64,000 bases of DNA from Paratinospora sagittata (lineage: Eukaryota > Streptophyta > Magnoliopsida > Ranunculales > Menispermaceae): contig CM069599.1 of the NCBI GenBank assembly GCA_035771175.1, forward strand, positions 35,621,562-35,685,561, read 5' to 3'. Made by a program: the position numbers and the translations under genes. Below the pieces are notes generated by a model that saw only the letters and a program-made list of their open reading frames with translations, did no database searches and had not been told where the DNA came from. Of the stretch, positions 39,860-52,469 are shown piece by piece; the first letter of the stretch is position 1, and the number at the start of each line of letters is the position of its first letter.

Positions 39860-40553
39860 TTCAAATCACCCGCGCTAATTCAAAATTCGATTCAATTGCG
39901 AGAAAGATAACAAACAAAGCTACCTATATATATGTACTTGTCTCTCCTTCTTCTTCTTCGTCGCTCCTTTTGCTAATAATCTCCACCATTTGAGAAACTT
40001 CACAGATACTTCTCTGTTATTTTTTTTTAAAAATTTTTTAGATTAAAATAAAAAAAAGTCAATATTATCAACTCGCATTTTATTATCAGAAGAACACCAA
40101 ACGCGCGACTTCGTCTTCTTCGTCCATAAGCGAGTGGGAAGGAAATGAAGCGCGTAACAGTGAATACTGACCCGCAACGAAGCCCGGTTGCTTCTTCTTC
40201 TTCTTCTTCTCTAATTTCGCAAATTTTAATTCCCCGCCTTTTTTATATTTAAAATGAGTTTTTATTTGGAACCACCAGCTACTAAGGGCTTAGGAAAGAG
40301 CCCCGCCAAAGCTACACCACCTAAATTATGAAATGAAAATAAATGTCTAGTAACCCAATGTGTCGTAATGTAAATGGTCAAAAGTCTATGTTAAAAATAG
40401 TTGAAGGGTAAATGTCTTAGGATTAAAGATTGTGCTACGCGTCTACTTAAAAATACTTAATAATATTTGTTTCTTCTTAAAAAAATAAAAGTAAAAAAAA
40501 TACTTCCTTACATGAAATCCATGGTATTTTCGACTGCTACAAGATCCACAATT
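39860..40553. other. Upstream flank of unit D
   Basis: Contains pyrimidine-rich tracts (TTC repeats at about 39,945-39,960 and 40,190-40,210) and a TATATATA stretch near 39,924, about 65 bases before the unit D start codon, which could serve as a TATA region. No gene is recognised. Confidence 0.4.
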
Positions 40554-40712
40554 TCATGAGCTTGGGCTTATGCTGCTGACATAAAAATTTCCCTTAATCC
40601 TTTCGAGGTTGTTGCGGAGTTTCTTCACATCTTCTGCTTTCAGGACAAATTCTCTGCTGAGAAGTTTTCCTATTGGATCCTCACAAAAAGAAATGGTAGG
40701 TTGTCCATTACC
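40554..40712 (-). CDS. Unrecognised terminal exon
   Basis: A 53-codon frame including TGA stop, preceded by the acceptor cgtcag. It encodes GNGQPTISFCEDPIGKLL and then EFVLKAEDVKKLRNNLERIK, which looks like a compact helical C-terminus. I do not recognise the family. It starts in phase 0, which fits the phase-0 end of the eIFiso4G-like exon at 46,046. The copia element between them would then lie in an intron. It could equally belong to another broken gene. Confidence 0.35.
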   Translation of the reverse strand, partial: GNGQPTISFCEDPIGKLLSREFVLKAEDVKKLRNNLERIKGNFYVSSISPSS

Positions 40713-40874
40713 CTGACGATAAAAGAAACAAAAGATAAAACTAGGAGTCCTAAAGAAACAAAGGAAACCCAAAAAAATGTTGCAACTTCTAAGACGGGTT
40801 ATATAATTAACACAAGGATAGACTATGCATATGACCATGACATGGTCATAAAAACTACAGTTACCTGTTCAATT

Positions 40875-43800
40875 TTTTGAATTTTAGAACAAGAGAAATT
40901 AAAGGAAGATTTGAAGAAGAAGGTATTCTCTTTGATAATCGTTATATGTCTATACAAGAGGTGTACATATAAAATAATAATTAACGTATATAAAGACTAT
41001 TTAGGAAAGACAAGATTGTATATATCTTTTGGAGATAATTTGATTGCTTGATTTCTCAACGGCTATGCTTGAGATTTGTCTTGATTTGTGGTGGTTGATT
41101 GAGATCTTTTATCACCCCCCCTTCAAGCTTGGCAGTAAAGGTGAATGAACGCCTAGCTTGTGACGAAAATCTTGAAACAAATCTTTTGGTAAGGCTTTAG
41201 TGAGTACATCAACAATTTGTTTTGATGTATGAAGATAACGTAAATGAAGGGCCCCAACGACGACTTTTTTCGAACAAAATGACAGTCGATCTCAATTTGT
41301 TTTGTGCGAGGATGAAACACCGGATTGTGAGACAAGTGAATGACACTCTTGTTGTCACACAACAACAATGGACGTCGTTCAAGTTTTATCCCAATGTTGT
41401 GTAGCAGATTCTGAAGCCATGTGATTTCTGCAGCAGTAATGGCTAAGCATGGTACTTAGCTTCCGCACTTGAGCGGGACACGGTAGGTTGCTTCTTTGAT
41501 GTCCATGAAATGCAATTGGAGCCAATAAATATGCAAAACCCAGTTGTACTTCGTCTAGTAATTGGACAACCGACCCAATCTGCGTCACAAAAAACATTAA
41601 GAGTAAGTGAGCTTTGTGATAAAAATCGCGCACCATAAGTGAGAGTTCCCTTTATATATCGCATGATACGCTTAACTGCCCGAAGGTCCTTCATGGTAGG
41701 ATTTTGAAAATGTTGGCAAACTAAGTTAACAACATTAGTGAGATCTGGCCTAGTAAAAGTTAAATATTGGAGGCAACCACATAGTTGCCTACATGTAGTA
41801 GGGTCAATGGGATGTGTATCATCGGGAAGGGAAATTTGTTTTTTAGCAATAGGAGTACTCATTTTGGTGGCATTAAGCATACACGCTTTTGCTAAAAGGT
41901 CCCTAGCATACTTTGTTTGGGTAAGTAGAAGGCCATGTGAAAAGTGTTTGGCTTCAATACCCAAAAAATAATGAAGGGTGCCTAGATCTCTAAGGGAGAA
42001 TTCCTTGTTCAATCGAGTAATGAAATGAGAGATAAACTTATAGTTGTTGTCAGTGATAACCACATCATCTACATAGACAAGCAAAAGAATTAGTATAGTT
42101 TTAGAACGATAAATAAATAAAGATTGATCAACTTTACTACAAAGAAAACCAAGAGAAATGAGACTAGAGGATAGTTTGGCAAAGAGGTGCTTGTTTAAGA
42201 CCATATAGAGATTTGTGTAAAAAACAAACATGACTGGGAAAGTTTGGATTCACAAAACCAGGGGGTTGTTCCATGAAAACCTGTTCATGAAGAACGCCAT
42301 TTAGAAAGGCGTTTTAAACATCAAGTTGCTTGAGAGTCCAGTTGAAGTGCATAGCGACGCAGATGGTTGTTGGCTTGACAACAGGACTAAAAGTTTCACC
42401 AAAATCAAATCCGGGTATTTGAGTGTACCCTTTAGCCACTAGGTGAGCTTTGAAACGATCTATGGTTCCATCTTCTTTGAATTTAGTACGGTATACCCAC
42501 TTGCTACCAATGACATTGGCATTACTTGGTCGAGGTACTAGTGTCCAAGTGTTATTAAGGTTTAAAACATCAATCTCATCTTGCATAGCATCTTTCCAAT
42601 TTTGATATTTGAGACCAATCGTAAGAGTTTTGGGTTCATCAATGGAAACAAGCAAGACATTGTGAGAGGTGGTGGTAGGACAAACATAGTCTTTGAGATA
42701 TGAGGGAGGACGTTTGTCACGTTGAGGTCGTAGAGTAGGAGCTGGTATAGGTGAATCAATAGTTGGTTCAGGTGTAGTAGGAGATGTGATAGTGGGAGAC
42801 ATGGGAAAATTATTATTAGCAAGTGGAAAGGAAGGAGATGCATCTATGAAAGGAGGAGATAAATTATTGGGAGGAGTTGGTGGAGATGAATTTGGAGGAA
42901 TATAATCTTGGGGTGTGATATCAAAGTCAAATAATTGAAATTTTTTTTGGAGTAGAAATGGGTAAAGTAGGGGTTGAAATATTCTCATTTGATTTCCTTA
43001 AAAACCACTCATCAAAATTAGAAAAGGTTGTAATACAAAAATCTTGAGAAAGAGGAGATTCCTTATGTATAAAAGGAAAATTATTTTCATTAAAAACCAC
43101 ATGTCTAGAAATGTATACACAATGAGATTAAGGGTCAAGACATCGATAGCCTTTATGTAATGGGCTATACCTCAAGAAAACATAAGGGGCAGTTTTTTTT
43201 AAAAAATTATGCATGCTAGGAGTTTTTAAATATGAAAAACACTATGATCCAAAAATGCGTAAACTAGAATAATCGGGATGCTTACCAAATAAATTAAAAT
43301 AAGGGGTATCCTTACTAGTTGTAGAAAGATGTAATCTATTTATAAGATATGTAGCAGTTAAAAAGGCGTCTACCCAATATATTAGAGGGAGATTAGCATG
43401 AAAAATGAGAGTTAAGCCTGTCTCAACAATATGACGATGCTTTCTTTCGGCCAAACCATTTTGCCCCGGTGTATGGGGGCAAAAATGTTGTTTGATCCCA
43501 CATTGACTTAAATGATTCCTAAAATCATTTGAAGTAAATTCACCGCCTCCATCACATTGAAAATTCTTGATTTTCCTGTCAAAATGATTCTCAACAAAAG
43601 CTTGAAACTTTAGAAAACAAGAGTAAAAATCAGATTTATGCCTTAATGGATATAACCACGTATATCAAGTAAAATCATCAACAAATAATACATAGTATTG
43701 AAATTTTTTAGATGAAATAATTAGAGTTGGACCCCATAAGTCACTATAAATTTTCTCAAGGGGAAAATTTGAAAATGATTCTGATTTATTAAAAGAAAGT

Positions 43801-45484
43801 TTGCAACGTTTTTCATGTTGACAACTAGTACAAAGAAAATCCTTTGCTAACCATTTGGAAATATTTATAACTTTCTTGTTTTCTAAACTTTTCAAAAAGG
43901 CATGATTAGGATGCCCTAAACAAGCATGTCAAATGTCAGAAGAAGCTCCCTTAATATTGACTGCAGCTAAAGCTTCAACATGTCCATCCTTAAGAGTAAA
44001 TAATCTCCCTTGCCTATGTCCTTTAGCTATTATCTGTTGCTTGGAATCCTTGATAACAAAACCAAAAGAGTTAAATTCAAAAGAGCAAGCATTATCATCA
44101 ATGAGTTTGGCTAACAAATAATAAATTCTTTTTGATATTTGGAACAACTAAGACATTTTTAAGAGTAAGTTTACCATGTGAAGTATTTAGTAGAGCATTA
44201 CCGGTACGAGTAATTGGTAAGGCTTGACCATTTCCAACAAAAATATTATCAATACCAAAATAAGGTTTTAGGGATTTAAGATTACCTTCTTGATTTGTCA
44301 TATAAGATGTCGCTCCTGAGTCGGCATAAAAATTGGGATCATTATTACCATGGAGATTCATTGTTGCCATTGCTTCATGAGCACTTTCATCTTCAGTAGT
44401 ATAATCATACCTATAGTAGCACTTGACAGCGGTATGATTTGTTCTACCACATATTTGACAAGCATCCTTGCCTTGATTTTGTTGTTTAGGAGATCCTTTC
44501 CAATCATTATTGAATTTCAGAGAGGTAATGGAGTTCAAGGCCAGATTAATGTTGTTGCGGTTTGGACGATTTTGTGTAAAAGAATTAAAATGACGACCAC
44601 TTCCTCTACCTTTTCCTCCACGCATGTTTCTCCCTCTCCCTCTTTGTCCGAAAAACGCTTGGGTATGATCAATGGAGGACTTCTCTTCAGTATTATAAAC
44701 CTGTTCAAAATTTTGTAAAGCCATGACAAATTGCTTAAATGAAGGATAAGGTGGTTTCGATAAAATCACAACTCAAAAATCCTTGTATTTATTTCGAAGT
44801 CCTTTTGCGAGTTGAAATACTTTGTCTACATCAGAAAATGGTTTTCCAATGGCAGCGAGTTTGTCGCAAATTTCTTTAAATTTGCAGATATATTCATCTA
44901 AAAAACGAGTCCCTTTTGTTAAGCAATAAAGACTGTCTTTGAGTTGGGCCTCACTATCCTTGGTATCAGGCAACAATTGGTCGTGAACAGCACGTCATAT
45001 TGAATACGTTGTTTCCCCTCTATGGATCATGGTTCCAGCTGAATCAATGATTTCAACAACTGGTTTTTGTGAATCTAAAATATGATGTTCAAGACCAAGG
45101 CGCTGAATAAGAGGTAGAATTTGTGATTTCCAAATGAGAAAATTTGTAGTAGATAATTGAATGGAAATCAAGCTAGAACATTGGTGGAAGGATTGAATAG
45201 AAAGCTTGGGATCTTCAACCGTCAAAGTGTTTGAAGATGGCTCTGATACCATTTTGAATTTTAGAACAAGAGAAATTAAAAGCATATTTGAAGAAGAAGG
45301 TATTCTCTTTGATAATAGTTATATGTCTATACAAGAGGTGTATATATAAAATAATAATTAACGGTTATAAAGACTATTTAGGAAAGACGAGATTGTATAT
45401 ATCTTTTGGAGATTGCTTGATTTTCTCAACGGCTATGCTTGAAATTTGCTTTGATTTGTGGTGGTTGATTGAGATCTTTTATCA
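40875..45484 (-). mobile_element. Ty1/copia LTR retrotransposon with both LTRs
   Basis: LTRs lie at 40,875-41,114 and 45,252-45,484, differing at roughly a dozen positions plus short indels, so the insertion is not recent. The complement of the tRNA-Met primer site (tggtatcagagcc) directly abuts the right LTR. A polypurine tract (complement of ccccccctt) abuts the left one. A 5-base caatt flanks both ends (40,870-40,874 and 45,485-45,489). The LTR outer end is tttt rather than a strict tg, so the boundary could shift by three bases. The element lies between unit D and the eIFiso4G fragment. Confidence 0.9.
41150..45240 (-). pseudogene. Copia gag-pol polyprotein, interrupted
   Basis: The domain order is that of Ty1/copia: gag (45,240 to about 44,600), CCHC knuckle CQICGRTNHTAVKC (about 44,450), protease YADSGATSYM (about 44,320), GAG-pre-integrase CTSCQHEKRC and integrase (about 43,900-43,240), reverse transcriptase (about 42,600-41,900) with the catalytic YVDD, and RNase H (CDADWVGCP, SSAEAKYHA, DNKSVIHLSHNP; down to about 41,200). 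Several stops and frame changes split it into at least seven pieces, so it is not expected to make a functional polyprotein. Confidence 0.9.
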
Positions 45485-45489
45485 CAATT

Positions 45490-46040
45490 CATGCCATGGT
45501 GTTGGGTTTATGGCTTAAAACAAATGTATGTGGGCCTAACCCAATATATTATATCTCTTGTTTGTTTTTTTGAGCCCATGTAATAGCCTAATGTATAAAG
45601 GCTAGTTAAGCTCTTTTTTCTTTGTAGAGAAAGTGAGAGTGGTGAGAGTTTTTATTTTTTTATCTCTACATCTCTATTTTGGGAGAGGAGAGAAAACAAA
45701 AGAAAGAAGAGAGGAAAAGAAGAAAAGAGAAAGAAACCCTAAGAAAGGAAGAAGAAGTAAGATTAAGACCTACAAGTGGAACTAATTTCTTGTATTGATT
45801 TGCTCTAATAGTAGTGAAATCTCTACCTCTATGGACGTAGGTGAACTACGTAATTTCTTGGTGTTGTGGGTTGATTGTCCTTTCTTGTTGTTTGATTCTT
45901 GTTTAATTTGTGTTCTTTAGTTTCCTTCTTTGCATTTGACACATTTGTGTTGATGTTACATAATTGTCATTATCAAATAAGATCTTGAAGGGGTGTTGCA
46001 TATGAAGAAATTTCTAATAGAGCATTTTTAGGCATTCAAA
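45490..46040. other. Interval between copia element and eIFiso4G fragment
   Basis: Intron-like or intergenic DNA with a GA-rich tract at about 45,665-45,760. The stretch resembles plant retroelement leader or LTR sequence but no match to the neighbouring LTRs was seen. No coding signal. Confidence 0.4.
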
Positions 46041-46045
46041 CATAC

Positions 46046-47741
46046 CTCTGCACTTGGAACCCAACTGTTAGCTCGCAGGTCCAAAACATCGAGCACCATG
46101 AACCTTAACCGTGGTGGCAAGTGTGGGTGCATCGCCAGTTTCTTCAGTTGGTTGAAATGAGCATCATTAAGAAGCTTGGACCCCAAGGGGCTTTCATCCA
46201 GCTCTTTTCCTATGGTATTGAAAAGCTGACAAAAGGCTTCAACATTATCCTCATCAGGGCAAGTTTCTGCATCAGTTCCCAATAGCTCCTGTTTGGTACA
46301 TGCAATTAACAATAGGTAAAATCATAAAATCTCCAGAACAGCAAGAACTTTATTCTTTTTTTGATGTGTATTGGAGTGTCAATAATTCGGTTTGGGACGA
46401 TTTTATGCTCAAACCTAATTCAAACCGAATGTAATCAATTTGGTATTTTGTCAAATTAAATCAAACCGATCAACTAGCACAAACCAAAATCGACCATAAT
46501 CAGTTTGGTTCAATTTAGATTAATCGGTTTAAAATTTAAAATTTAAAATTATCAAATAATACATTTAATAAATCAGAAATTATTTCTTATTATATAAAAT
46601 GAAAAAGCAAATATTTATAGTAAATTCGCAATATATATGTCATAAAAGAAAATTAAACATTAAAGATCAAAATATTAACATCTTTAACTTTCAATTTAGT
46701 TTGGTTTGGTTTAAATCGATTTTTAAATTCTCAAGCAGTGAATCAAACCAAACCGATCGGTTTATATATTTTTTCAAATCTAACCCAAACCAAATTCATT
46801 CAAAACGAACCAAAACATTAGTTTGGCTCACTTTGAAGTTTGAACCAACCTATTGACACCCTAGTAGGATAGGGATAGAGTTTTCACAAGAACCTGAACA
46901 ATGCTGTGAACAATCCTCCGAGTCAGCATCCTCAGCTTTAGAAGCTCTCCTATGAGTCTAATGTTTCCGAGAGTGCGCAGCTTCACCATTCTTTCTTTGT
47001 TTCTTTGTTCCATTTCTTGTTCAGGGCCAGTGCTCGGTCGCCTAACTTCTGCCCTCAAATTTGCAGCACTTTCATATGTACATTGGCAATTATTCAAGAG
47101 GAGGCGCTTGACAGTGATGTTACTTCCCCAAGGCTCATCAGGAGGGAATGGTGGGAGTTCATTATTTAGATCATGACAAAGAAGAGCATAGATGGGACAA
47201 AATATTGGCTCCAACACAGCCTTCTCATGTATCAATGAGACAACACCCTGCATTTTATTTGCAGACCCAGTGAATCCAATTATAAGAAATAAACTTGACA
47301 AGCTGAGTGGATGAAGCAGGTTGGGAAAAAGCTTTGTTGAGTTGATTTGAATAATTTAAGGTATAAAACCTGCAAGATTTCTGGTGTGGTGATCCCAACA
47401 TCAATCAGTCGACCCTTAAGAATAGCAAAATTCTCTTGTGTCAACTTGTTCAGTATACTGCAAGACACAAGAAATAGAAATTGGAAACCAGACACTAAAA
47501 AAACTTTAAAAAAAAAAAAAAAATTGCTCATATGTAACTTCATGATCACCATTTGATGATTAATGGTAATTCATTGAAAAAAAAAGAAAAGAAAATGGGC
47601 CAGATCTCATCTCAGAAGAAGACCAATATTCATGGTCCATTACCCTAGCACTCTCCTCAAAACGCACTCTTTTTCAGAAATACAGCCCCATCGAGCAGAC
47701 CACGGCGCTTTTGCCTTGATTAGAACAGGAGCAGGTTCTAC
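46046..47741 (-). CDS. eIFiso4G fragment: MIF4G domain, four exons, open frame
   Basis: Exons 47,644-47,741, 47,370-47,457, 46,894-47,247 and 46,046-46,288 join in matching phases into 261 codons with no stop. The protein matches the MIF4G domain of plant eIFiso4G, the scaffold subunit of the plant cap-binding complex: [56 protein letters not shown], then [27 protein letters not shown]. The eIF4E-binding N-terminus and everything after the domain are missing. Its first exon begins just where unit E's membrane-helix exon should be. A MITE lies in the last intron. It may be a transduplicated fragment, a pseudogene, or part of a chimeric transcript with unit E. Confidence 0.8.
46370..46864. mobile_element. 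MITE-like element in eIFiso4G fragment intron
   Basis: The ends form imperfect inverted repeats: agtgtcaataattcgg on the left and the complement of cctattgacaccct on the right. The GTGTCAAT end and internal AACCGA/TCGGTT motifs are typical of small hAT-type plant MITEs. No convincing 8-base target duplication was seen. Confidence 0.55.
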
Positions 47742-47854
47742 CTGATACAAGTAAAAAATTCGTATTGCACAAAATGAGAACTACCAAAATCAATGAAATA
47801 ATTTTACATAACATGACACCTAGAAGGTATAAAGATCATAAAGTACTCAATGAT

Positions 47855-48329
47855 TTATCTTTTTTTTCAGAAAAAACTGTTAGACAATAGAGTTTCTGCA
47901 GAAAGAGTTCAAAGATGTGTATTCTTCTCTAAAACAGAGGCAATATATAGATACAATTTCATCCTAAAATTAGGTCCTAAATTAGGGAAACAAATTGTTT
48001 CTATATTTACAGAAGCAATTACATTCTATATAGATTTCTAGGATTAATTACAGAATCAATCTAATATTTGTTTCTATATGTACAGAATCAATTACATTCT
48101 ATATAGCTCATGCAGACAAAAACAAAGATGCACCATTAGTGCAACACACAACGCCGACAGAACAACAAAAACAACACAGTAACCACCCAACAGGCGCCAA
48201 AACCATGGCACTGACTCCCCAAAAAAAAAACTCTTCAGCCAACCTCAGAAAGGAAACCAAAAGGACCCTACACCGAAGCCCTTGAGGGGGGGGAGACTCT
48301 AAACTTAGGAACCAACAGATCCTAAACTT
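47855..48329 (-). mobile_element. Retroposon with 14 bp target site duplication
   Basis: A 475 bp insertion flanked by identical aagtactcaatgat copies (47,841-47,854 and 48,330-48,343). It begins on the + strand with a T-rich stretch, as expected for the poly(A) end of a minus-strand insert made by target-primed reverse transcription. Comparison with unit C shows the flanks are continuous array sequence. It encodes no recognised protein; an inner part has repeats of gaatcaattacattctatat. Confidence 0.75.
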
Positions 48330-48550
48330 AAGTACTCAATGATATATCGACATAGGAAGAAATGATAAAATGACACTTTGGAGTTGCCTGAACTATAAGA
48401 CAAAGATTCCCAAATATATTAATTCTCTTATCTGAATTTGTTTGTAATGATCTTGAGAGCCCTTGACTCTGAAAAATCTATGAAGTTATGAACAAATTGT
48501 GTGAATTGACTAGAGTAAAATAAAATAAAGCATGTATGAAATAAACTTGC

Positions 48551-50073
48551 CCTGCTATTACAATCCAGAGCAGCCAAATCGCAGTTCCCTGTTTCTGAAG
48601 TAACTTGTTCTTGCGCAATTGCATAAACACCATTGGCAGTAATAGATTGAGAAGAACCTATCACCAAATGAAACAGATGTATATCAACATAACTATGCAA
48701 AGCTGCGTGGCATAATCAGTTATATCAAGACATTCTGCAAATAGAAAAATATAAAGGAGTGCAATATCAATAAATTTGAAGTATCTCTATAACCATAAGT
48801 CTGTCGACTTAGGATTTATTTTAAGAATATAACTGTGTCGTTAATACTGGAAACAAGGGCACTCTGACTGAATAAAACAGGGTCATTTTCTGAATGTAAC
48901 TTCGATTCATTTACATTATTTACGTAAAATAAATTCAATTATTGACGGGCTTATTACCTCCATTTTTCTATCTGTGGCTCTAGAATTTGAAGTGTTCAAG
49001 ATTAGTACAATTAAAATTGAATATATTCAATATAATTTCAGTGGAATTCTTCACAATTTTTGAGTACTAACTTTTTTTATGACATAATCACGGATTCACA
49101 CATGAAAATGTAAGTTCTTAAACATGTGAGCTTAGCTATACAAGAAAAAAAAAAAGGAATTATTTTAAAAAAAATGAAAAAAAAAAGTACAAGAAAAATG
49201 TTGGGCATTTGGCTGAGACTAAAAATACCATTTCATGTTGTTGTAAGTTTCATTTAAATATAGCCAACAACGAGTTGGCACGATGGTTGGCGCTTGGAGG
49301 GGCTTAAGAGGGATTGAGAGTTCAGTCACGGGAGCAGCAGCTTTTATCATCCACAGTTTAACAAACACGTTTGTGGTGCACCTGTGGGCCACAGGACACG
49401 ATGTAGGTCCTCTGGGAGGAAGGCGTTAGATGGACGGACGGGACAGATTTCTAAACCGTTGGTGTAGGGATTGATTTAACTATCCTAACTATAATGTAGT
49501 TGTATAAACTAAAAATTGTAACTTGAGTGACTTTCAAGGTTTTTAACTCTTTGATCCAAACTAGTAACTTGTTATTTTGAGCGTAAGCTACCCCTCTAAT
49601 CTATAAATATAGAACAACTACGTATTACAGTGATGTGTTTCAAAGGCTGTGAGCTTAGTGAGTGATTGAGTGTGTGGTGAGATAATTAACAATGATGCGA
49701 ATTTAGATTTACCATATTGGGGAAGCTCATCAGGCTCGGAATCAGATGATTCATCGTCAGAATCAGATGGGCTGGGCTGAGTCCGACGAACTGGTCTATG
49801 AATCACCTCATTTCCACCTCCTCTCATCCGTAATATCAGCCAAATAATGGCACTGGTTTTTCCATGATCATATAATTGCCTGCTTTGGATCACAAATCTT
49901 TCGTAAAAAACAGAGTCATCTTCCAGTTGCTTTCCATCAAGTACCAATCGCTGCTGATCAGGAGGGATTCCTTCCTTATCCCAAATCTTTTGTTTGATAT
50001 CCTCGACCTTCTCTTGACTCCCAATTCTCAGTTTAATTGTTGTTCCTTTTACTGTCTTTACTAATATCCGCAT
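48551..50073 (-). CDS. Unit E: ubiquitin-like domain fused to Ca2+-ATPase N-terminal linker
   Basis: First exon 49,713-50,073: residues 1-66 are ubiquitin-like (MRILVKTVKGTTIKLRIG, VEDIKQKIWDKEGIPPDQQR, LDGKQLEDD), then an insertion and LILRMRGG. The signature GNEVIHRPVRR and acidic tail SDSDDESSDSEPDELPQY follow. It ends tat g|gtaaat in phase 1. The second exon, 48,551-48,657, is 107 bp like ACA exon 4 (SITANGVYAIAQEQVTSE) and ends agg|gcaagt, a GC donor. A degenerate exon 5 (about 48,455, GLSRSLQTNSDKRIN) would read on to a TAA near 48,328. The exon 6 body is missing; an eIFiso4G exon stands there. An in-frame ATG at 50,091 would add six residues. I saw no homologue of ACA exons 1-3 in the 1 kb intron. 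Confidence 0.65.
49265..49500 (+). mobile_element. SINE-like insertion in unit E intron
   Basis: ttggcacgatggttggcgcttgg resembles a tRNA-type A box and gagagttcagtcac a weak B box, about 45 bases apart. The family differs from the SINE at 12,765. Unit D has no such sequence at this place. The call is tentative. Confidence 0.35.
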
Positions 50074-50091
50074 TTTGATATCTCCGCTCAT

Positions 50092-51830
50092 CGCAAACCA
50101 AATTAGAAAGATGAATGCAAACCACCCTTGTCTCGCTTCCAGTTGAATCTTCTTCTTCGTCTTACTCGTCAGCTATTTGGAGAAATTAATTACGAAAATC
50201 AAACAGCTTTCTATGTGCCTTGTATATATATATATGTTGTTAAGTGTGAACATTCCTAGTTCCTAGGGAGAAGACCTAGCGACGACCTCTTTAGTCTTTA
50301 TCTTCGTCCCGAAGCTAGCAGAATAAGCATGGTTGCCTACTTTCTACGCCATGTTATTTTTTTTCACAACAAAAAAAAAAAAAAAAAAAAATCATTTTTT
50401 TCCTTTTTATTTCTTTTCTAACTCTATTTTTCCAATCCTCTTCTCTTCTTTTTCATTTGGACTCTACCTATCCCTCTGTTATTTCATTTTCCTCTCCTTC
50501 TCTTCTCCTTTTTCAATTAGACTCTGCTTTCCACATCTCCACTAGCCCAAATCTCTATCAACTCATCATTAGTTCTAAATTTATTTATTGAATCATATTG
50601 TCTTATTATTATTATTATTATTATTTATCTGTTTCAAATTATCTAAGTTCCCAATTTTTAACCATCGAAGAAATAACTCAGCTTAACTCAATTAAGCCTT
50701 TCACAAACTAAATAAAGTCGGATGCATGAATCCACTTCCTCTACTTAGTTCCATTGAAGGCTAAGCCGACGCTAAATCAAGAAAGAAATATATGGATATC
50801 TAACTCATGAAATAAATTAACCCCATTCTGCACAAAGCATTCTGATATATATGTTATCCAAGTTGCTTAGGGACAAAAAAGAATATTTTTGATGGCATTA
50901 ATATATGTTTGATTTACAAACTAAATACTTCCAAAAACTCAAGATATGATAATGTAAAGTCATTTTCATATTACCCTCTTTGGGCATTTGTTTAAAAACC
51001 CATATTTTAACCAAAAAAGGATGTAATAAAAATCCTTAATAATAAAGATATCCTATAAGAAGTGATACTAATTATAAATAATTTCACTTCTAATACATGC
51101 CTTACTAAAATATCAAGTTATTTACTAATTCTTTTTTTAGCTAATGGAGGGTAAAATTAAGTTTATTACATTTTAATATTATAAGAAAAATTGAAAGCAT
51201 CAACAGCAAATATTGGCATCCAGGGCATTATGCCCTTGACTCCAATGTTTGTGGAACACCTCCATTGATGTTCCTTTTGAGTGTCAAGGGTATTCTAGCA
51301 TTCTTGAGAAAAATCATCTAATTCTAAAAGGAGTAATGCAACATTGACATCCGTAATGTACATCAATAGAAGCATCACCTTCACATACCATTTGATTACC
51401 TCAAATCATTGTTGGTTAAAAATTCAAGACAATCTAATGCAACAAATTAAAATACATAGATATATTCCTTGCTTTATACATAGTTGGAATTGGTCTTTGA
51501 TCATCAGACTAATTAAACATAAGCTTTCTGTTCTTACAAACACCAAATTGTTCATATTTCATTCGTAACACAAATAAAAAAAAATAAAAAAGTAAAAAAC
51601 ACACAAATTTTCAATGTTCACCAAACCATCTCTTAATACCAATCATAGCAAACAGAAGGTGGGATACAAATCAATGTTTTGACATATCAGATAAGCAAGC
51701 CATAATGTCAAAGATTCGAACTCCACCTTACCTACAAAAAAGAAAGAGCACAACAGCAGCAAAATATGAGAAACCAGAAAACTATGACAAAGAACTTAGA
51801 GGCAACATTCTTTGGATCTCAACAACTGAT
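50092..51830. other. Spacer between units E and F
   Basis: Includes the upstream flank of unit E with a TATATATATATA stretch at about 50,222-50,236, a long A-run at about 50,370-50,391 and an ATT microsatellite near 50,603-50,625. From 50,640 to 51,830 I see only AT-rich non-coding DNA. Confidence 0.45.
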
Positions 51831-51832
51831 AC

Positions 51833-51901
51833 CTGGACAATGCAAGCAGAGACATGAATTGCAACAATAGCTTCATGCAGAAATCTCGTCGTTCGATTGT
51901 C
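51833..51901 (-). other. Possible orphan exon, family unknown
   Basis: A 69 bp frame (23 codons, DNRTTRFLHEAIVAIHVSAC-like) bounded by an acceptor gtaacag and donor cag|gtatca, phase 0 at both ends. I do not recognise it and no neighbouring exon was found. It could be chance. Confidence 0.2.
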
Positions 51902-52469
51902 CTGTTACAGATCATTCCACATAGAATTAAAGATTAAGCAGAATGCAGTTACAGCAGAAACAATCTTGCAGAAGGCTGAATGAACGCTCACACAAAGGGA
52001 AACTAATTAGCAACATCGACTGCATGTATAATAAAGAGAAACCATGGAGTAGAGGACAAGTAATTTGAATTCAGTCATGTTAGTTTATTCATAAAACAAA
52101 ATGAGGAAGAAGATAACAGAAGAGAAAGAAGAAGAAGATTTGAGGAGGAGATAAAAGCAATAAATAATATCTTTTCCATTCAATCAATCATTTTTTCTTA
52201 ACTCTATTACAACCCCATGCTTATAGAAATCCAAAATACCTAATTTGATTCCAATTGCAATTTGGAAACTATAATCCTACACAATAAAGAAATTTGAAAA
52301 TTATCTCATGTGATTCCTACTACAACTTGGAAACTAAAACCCTACTTAATGACAATTTTGAAATTGCAATTACCTAATTTGATTCCTATTGCAGAAGCCA
52401 TTAGTTGATGTGATGTATATTAATTTACTCAATAATACATGAGAGCTAGTTCCTCATCATTAAGTGCAT

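Noticed and set aside
46599..46856. 85-codon plus-strand frame in the eIFiso4G fragment
   Set aside because: It lies within the MITE-like repeat and has low-complexity composition.
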